DNA from: Geobacter sp. UBA4074
GTDB lineage: Bacteria > Desulfobacterota > Desulfuromonadia > Geobacterales > Pseudopelobacteraceae
Direction of reading: 5' to 3'
DNA: 8,983 bases
Assembly (NCBI GenBank): GCA_002383415.1
Contig: DFYU01000107.1
Coordinates: 22,162-31,144 of the forward strand
Made by a program: the position numbers and the translations under genes. The notes below the pieces were generated by a model that saw nothing but the letters and a program-made list of their open reading frames with translations, made no database searches and was not told the origin of the DNA. This document shows, in pieces, positions 7,301-8,983 of the stretch. Each line of letters begins with the position of its first letter. Within the stretch, counting starts at the first letter, position 1.

Positions 7301-8172
7301 CGTTGGATGCCCTTTGCGCTGAGGAGCGGGCTGGCCTCTTCTTGTCAACCTACTATACCTTCACTACCACCACACCTTCACTCCTGATGCTGTACGACAT
7401 GATTCCGGAACGGTTCGACGCGGTGGGACCCGAGGCTTCCAACCCTGAATGGCGCGATAAGTACCATGCGGTCACACACGCCTCGGCGTTTGCTGCCATT
7501 TCAATGTCAACAGCCCGCGATCTGGCAACCTATTATCCTGAAGTAGCCATGCGTCCAATGACGGTTGTCCCTTGTGCGGTTTCTGAGGTCTTTAGGTCCC
7601 ATTCAGCAGAAGAGATAGCAGCATTCAGGGCCGCTAGCGGTATTGCCAAGCCGTATTTTTTGCTGGTAGGTCGTCGTGATCAGCATAAGAACGTGGGGTT
7701 GTTTTTCCGGGCCTTTGCAAAGCTGGCGAATCGGGCAGACTATGCCCTGGTGATGGCCGGTAACACGCAACCGTTAGAGCCTGATCTGCGAGAAATGGCC
7801 GGCGATGCCGAGGGATATGCTGGTTTCTTTACGGATGAGGCGCTTTCGCTGGTGTATAGCGGCGCCCTGGCTCTGATCTATCCGTCGTTATATGAAGGGT
7901 TTGGGCTGCCGATGCTGGAGGCGATGCGGTCCGGCTGCCCGGTGATAACCTGTCAGAATTCGTCACTCCCTGAGGTCGCTGGCAGTGCCGCCTTGTATGT
8001 TGGTGAGCAAAATTCGGAAGAGATGCTGCAGGCGCTACAGGCGGTGCAACAGCCGGAGGTGCGGGAGTATCTGGTGAAGCGTGGTGTGCAGCGAGCCGCC
8101 CGTTTCAGTTGGCAGGATAGTGCTGGGCGGCTGGTGCAGCTTATCGAGGAGGTTGAGCGTACCCATGACTGA
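4378..8172 (+). CDS. Giant four-module protein: GT4 - methyltransferase-like - GT2-like - GT4
   Basis: 1264 residues; the ATG at 4378 follows the previous stop by 21 bp with only a weak CTGAG 7 bases upstream. Module A (about 27-365) is a GT-B, family 4 transferase: FAGALVPHKG at 193-202 and the EX7E pair E277/E285 in ESFGLVTIE. Module B (about 375-600) has a SAM-methyltransferase-like fold: LEIGSSAGGGS at 408-418, FDMVLIDGSEF at 529-539 and LLLDDI at 554-559. Module C (about 602-880) is GT-A/GT2-like: HFFTIVLNGEPYI from 603, an HDGLSKDGTS segment, and the metal-binding DVDE at 718-721, then a Gln run at 853-857. Module D (about 902-1264) is a second GT4: VIDGVIFQLQ from 905, VGRRDQHKN ending at 1105, and E1173/E1181 in EGFGLPMLE. 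No membrane segment or signal peptide is apparent. The protein probably assembles several consecutive glycosidic bonds, perhaps with methylation, on one polypeptide near the inner membrane. GC is about 33-45% in the middle modules but about 57% across module D, which matches the next gene. The frame is intact throughout. Donor, linkage and module B activity are unknown. Confidence 0.88.
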   Translation: MCLQVTPERYVRHFAVVNETSADARKRKILFYYEGLQDAEGILAGTSSVMVGLARSVAVLNNNLDVHLTGDLVADVTKSGLITVLPLPPENRRCDFLKGYETVVFATHIHAFKESPKAYGQRWLLHQHCWHIDPVAYSRLQDFDIVLALSEEHRLALVAQGVPTSRIKVLPNAIDTKRFCPADQQRNNHSIMFAGALVPHKGVHILLQAFRRIRQCLPDAELHIYGSAAMWHVNDEYEIALQKQSIAGVYWHGEVPNSQMPDIYRQHGILCLPSQLESFGLVTIEAQACGCIPVVHETGGTAVTLLDGVTGFLYTSNDPDTLAETLLEAVKATEHDPGMRGNARSYVIKYFDSASQAEKLIDLLNVNTESGLSKMIIELDIIPPEIKDDEFYHLIQQLVADEELNTILEIGSSAGGGSTEAFVKGIEAKINKPKLYCMEVSSPRYEALKQRYTSYSFVHSYNVSSVPRTAFPSEKEVALFYNHIPSNLNAYPLEQVLGWLRHDLSYIASSGVPEKGIQLIKQQQNISTFDMVLIDGSEFTGSPELEQVYGAHWLLLDDITTFKNYQNYHRLKKDPNYQLYRENEQLRNGYAVFRKRDEALPIHFFTIVLNGEPYIRYHIDILKSLSFKWHWHIVEGVAELVHDTAWSVPLGGSVTEALHHDGLSKDGTSAYLDQLKKEFPHNITIYRKQDGAFWNGKREMVSAPLTNINEECLLWQLDVDELWTVKQLNEARALFKKHPERMAAYYWCWFFVGPDKIISSRNCYAENPHQEWLRTWRYLPGMVWEAHEPPQLVVVAEDGNRFDVGRIRPFLHDETERAGLVFQHFAYALESQVWFKETYYGYKGAVAGWLRLQQQQQFPLYLRNFFPWVHDDTMVNTAHCCHVDPLIQLTESAKPVVPTCKTTIVIDGVIFQLQHGRPFGISRLWQSMLTELGSLPIGCRIILLDRAGTAPDVPGIRKRTIGAYTIGNSQNEATALDALCAEERAGLFLSTYYTFTTTTPSLLMLYDMIPERFDAVGPEASNPEWRDKYHAVTHASAFAAISMSTARDLATYYPEVAMRPMTVVPCAVSEVFRSHSAEEIAAFRAASGIAKPYFLLVGRRDQHKNVGLFFRAFAKLANRADYALVMAGNTQPLEPDLREMAGDAEGYAGFFTDEALSLVYSGALALIYPSLYEGFGLPMLEAMRSGCPVITCQNSSLPEVAGSAALYVGEQNSEEMLQALQAVQQPEVREYLVKRGVQRAARFSWQDSAGRLVQLIEEVERTHD
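6934..6948 (+). repeat. CAR codon run encoding five Gln in the giant transferase
   Basis: Codons CAA CAA CAA CAG CAA (residues 853-857) lie near the C-terminal end of the GT2-like module, about 45 residues before the last GT4 module begins. It is a short low-complexity tract and is less obviously a linker than the Asn runs, because hydrophobic and aromatic residues continue on both sides. Confidence 0.5.
8147..8167 (+). promoter_or_regulatory. Ribosome binding site inside the end of the giant gene, for the overlapping GT2 gene
   Basis: AGGAGG at 8147-8152 is an excellent anti-Shine-Dalgarno match, 12 bases before the ATG at 8165. This spacing is longer than ideal but workable. The site lies within the last codons of the upstream gene, and the start codon overlaps its final 8 bases, so the two products are probably translationally coupled. 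Confidence 0.55.
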
Positions 8173-8983
8173 TGCCCTCCGGACACCAGTGGTTTCGGCC
8201 ATTGTTTCAACCTACAATTCTGCCGAGTTTATCAGGGGCTGCATCGAAGACCTCGAGCGCCAGACCATCGCTGAACAGGTTGAAATCATAGTGGTTGACA
8301 GCGCGTCGCCTGCAGATGAAGGGGTTGTCATTGGCGAGTTGCAGGGACGCTATAGCAATATCCGCTACCTGCGGACCGAACAGCGTGAAACCGTCTACGC
8401 GGCCTGGAACCGGGCAATTGGTATGGCGCGTGGACGGTATATCACCAATGCCAATACCGACGACCGCCACCGACGTGATGCCTTTGAACTGATGGTGCGG
8501 GTGCTCGAAAATGATCCTACCGTTGATTTGGTCTATGCCGATGTGATTATCACCCGGACACCCCATCAAACCTATGAGCAGCATACCGCTGCAGGGCGTT
8601 ACACCTGGTTTGACTGGGATCGTAATGTCCTGCTGGACAACGGCTGCTTTATCGGCCCGCAACCGATGTGGCGTCGTTCGGTGCACGATCAGTATGGCGG
8701 CTTCGATGATAGCTATGTCACCTCCGGTGACTACGAATTCTGGCTTAAGATATCGCAGACCGCCAATTTCAGGCACATCAATCAACCGCTCGGGTTGTAT
8801 CTGGCCCACCCCGATAGTATTGAGCATCGTAACGAAGACAAGAAACAGCAGGAAAATCGGCGATTGCTGGATCGTTACGTCCAGGCTGCCAAGGCGGGCA
8901 GGCTGGTTGGCTTTCAGCCGCTTCAGAGGCTGCAAAACCTGCAAGGATCTACGTCACCCGAGCAGGTCAAGGTGGAGACGGCA
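8165..8983 (+). CDS. Family 2 glycosyltransferase (3' end outside window)
   Basis: An open frame runs from the ATG at 8165 to the right edge: 273 codons without a stop, so the C-terminus is missing. It has the GT2 (GT-A fold) layout: VVSAIVSTYNSAEFI at 9-23, IIVVDSASP at 41-49 (nucleotide-binding Asp; SAS replaces the common GSTD), YAAWNRAIGMARGRYI at about 78-93, NANTDDR at 95-101 in the DxD position, and SGDYEFWLK at 187-195 for the acidic catalytic region. The domain is complete by about residue 215; the rest is polar and Gln/Arg-rich. It shares 8 bp with the upstream gene's end. No membrane segment is visible, so it is probably a cytoplasmic transferase adding one sugar to the glycan. GC near 57% agrees with module D just upstream and with gmd, as expected of the native part of the locus. 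A long open frame on the opposite strand here is a shadow. The donor sugar is unknown. Confidence 0.9.
   Translation, partial: MTDALRTPVVSAIVSTYNSAEFIRGCIEDLERQTIAEQVEIIVVDSASPADEGVVIGELQGRYSNIRYLRTEQRETVYAAWNRAIGMARGRYITNANTDDRHRRDAFELMVRVLENDPTVDLVYADVIITRTPHQTYEQHTAAGRYTWFDWDRNVLLDNGCFIGPQPMWRRSVHDQYGGFDDSYVTSGDYEFWLKISQTANFRHINQPLGLYLAHPDSIEHRNEDKKQQENRRLLDRYVQAAKAGRLVGFQPLQRLQNLQGSTSPEQVKVETA

Noticed and set aside
8207..8944. A 245-codon open frame on the minus strand near the right edge
   Set aside because: It lies wholly opposite the GT2 gene, whose + strand frame has clear family motifs. Its translation shows no recognisable domain and it has no convincing ribosome site. GC-rich coding DNA often leaves such an open antisense frame.
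1..8983. Mobile element, CRISPR array, toxin-antitoxin or defence system
   Set aside because: Every base except the short gaps is taken up by glycan-biosynthesis genes. No transposase, integrase, repeat-spacer pattern, inverted-repeat ends or RNA gene was seen on either strand.

Overview
This window is a stretch of a bacterial surface-polysaccharide (O-antigen, capsule or glycoprotein-glycan) locus. All five genes lie on the + strand and read as one tightly packed operon. Order: the 3' end of a GDP-mannose 4,6-dehydratase gene (gmd, 1-423, cut by the left edge); a two-domain methyltransferase gene (473 or 467 to 2524); a two-domain glycosyltransferase gene (2521-4356); a very large four-module gene (4378-8172) joining GT4 glycosyltransferase, SAM-methyltransferase-like, GT2-like and GT4 modules; and a GT2 glycosyltransferase gene (8165 to beyond the right edge). 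Junctions are 49 or 43 bp (depending on the start chosen), a 4-bp overlap, 21 bp and an 8-bp overlap. I see no room for internal promoters or terminators, and no tRNA, rRNA, CRISPR, transposase or phage gene.

Organism: the gene types and Shine-Dalgarno-like sites suggest a Gram-negative bacterium, probably a proteobacterium in the broad sense (gamma/beta or a Geobacter-like group). This is inference from style and is not firm. Hand counts of 60-base lines give about 55-58% GC at the two ends (gmd, the last third of the giant gene, the last GT2 gene) and about 25-45% in much of the middle. The native genome is therefore probably moderately GC-rich, with an AT-richer block acquired between gmd and the downstream glycosyltransferases.

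How the genes may work together: Gmd makes GDP-4-keto-6-deoxy-D-mannose, the precursor of GDP-D-rhamnose, GDP-L-fucose or related sugars (the finishing reductase is not in the window). The window holds six predicted glycosyltransferase modules: two in 2521-4356, three in 4378-8172 and one in the last gene. These would transfer such sugars to a growing lipid-linked or protein-linked glycan in the cytoplasm. The three methyltransferase-like modules could O-methylate sugars, either as decoration or as a chain-end cap. Acceptors, linkages and sugar donors cannot be read from the sequence.

The most notable feature is the modular architecture. Three consecutive genes are fusions of normally separate enzymes. 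Two of the junctions carry Asn-rich linkers, and composition changes sharply inside two of the reading frames, as if modules of different origin had been joined. No gene appears broken, and no wholly unknown system is evident.
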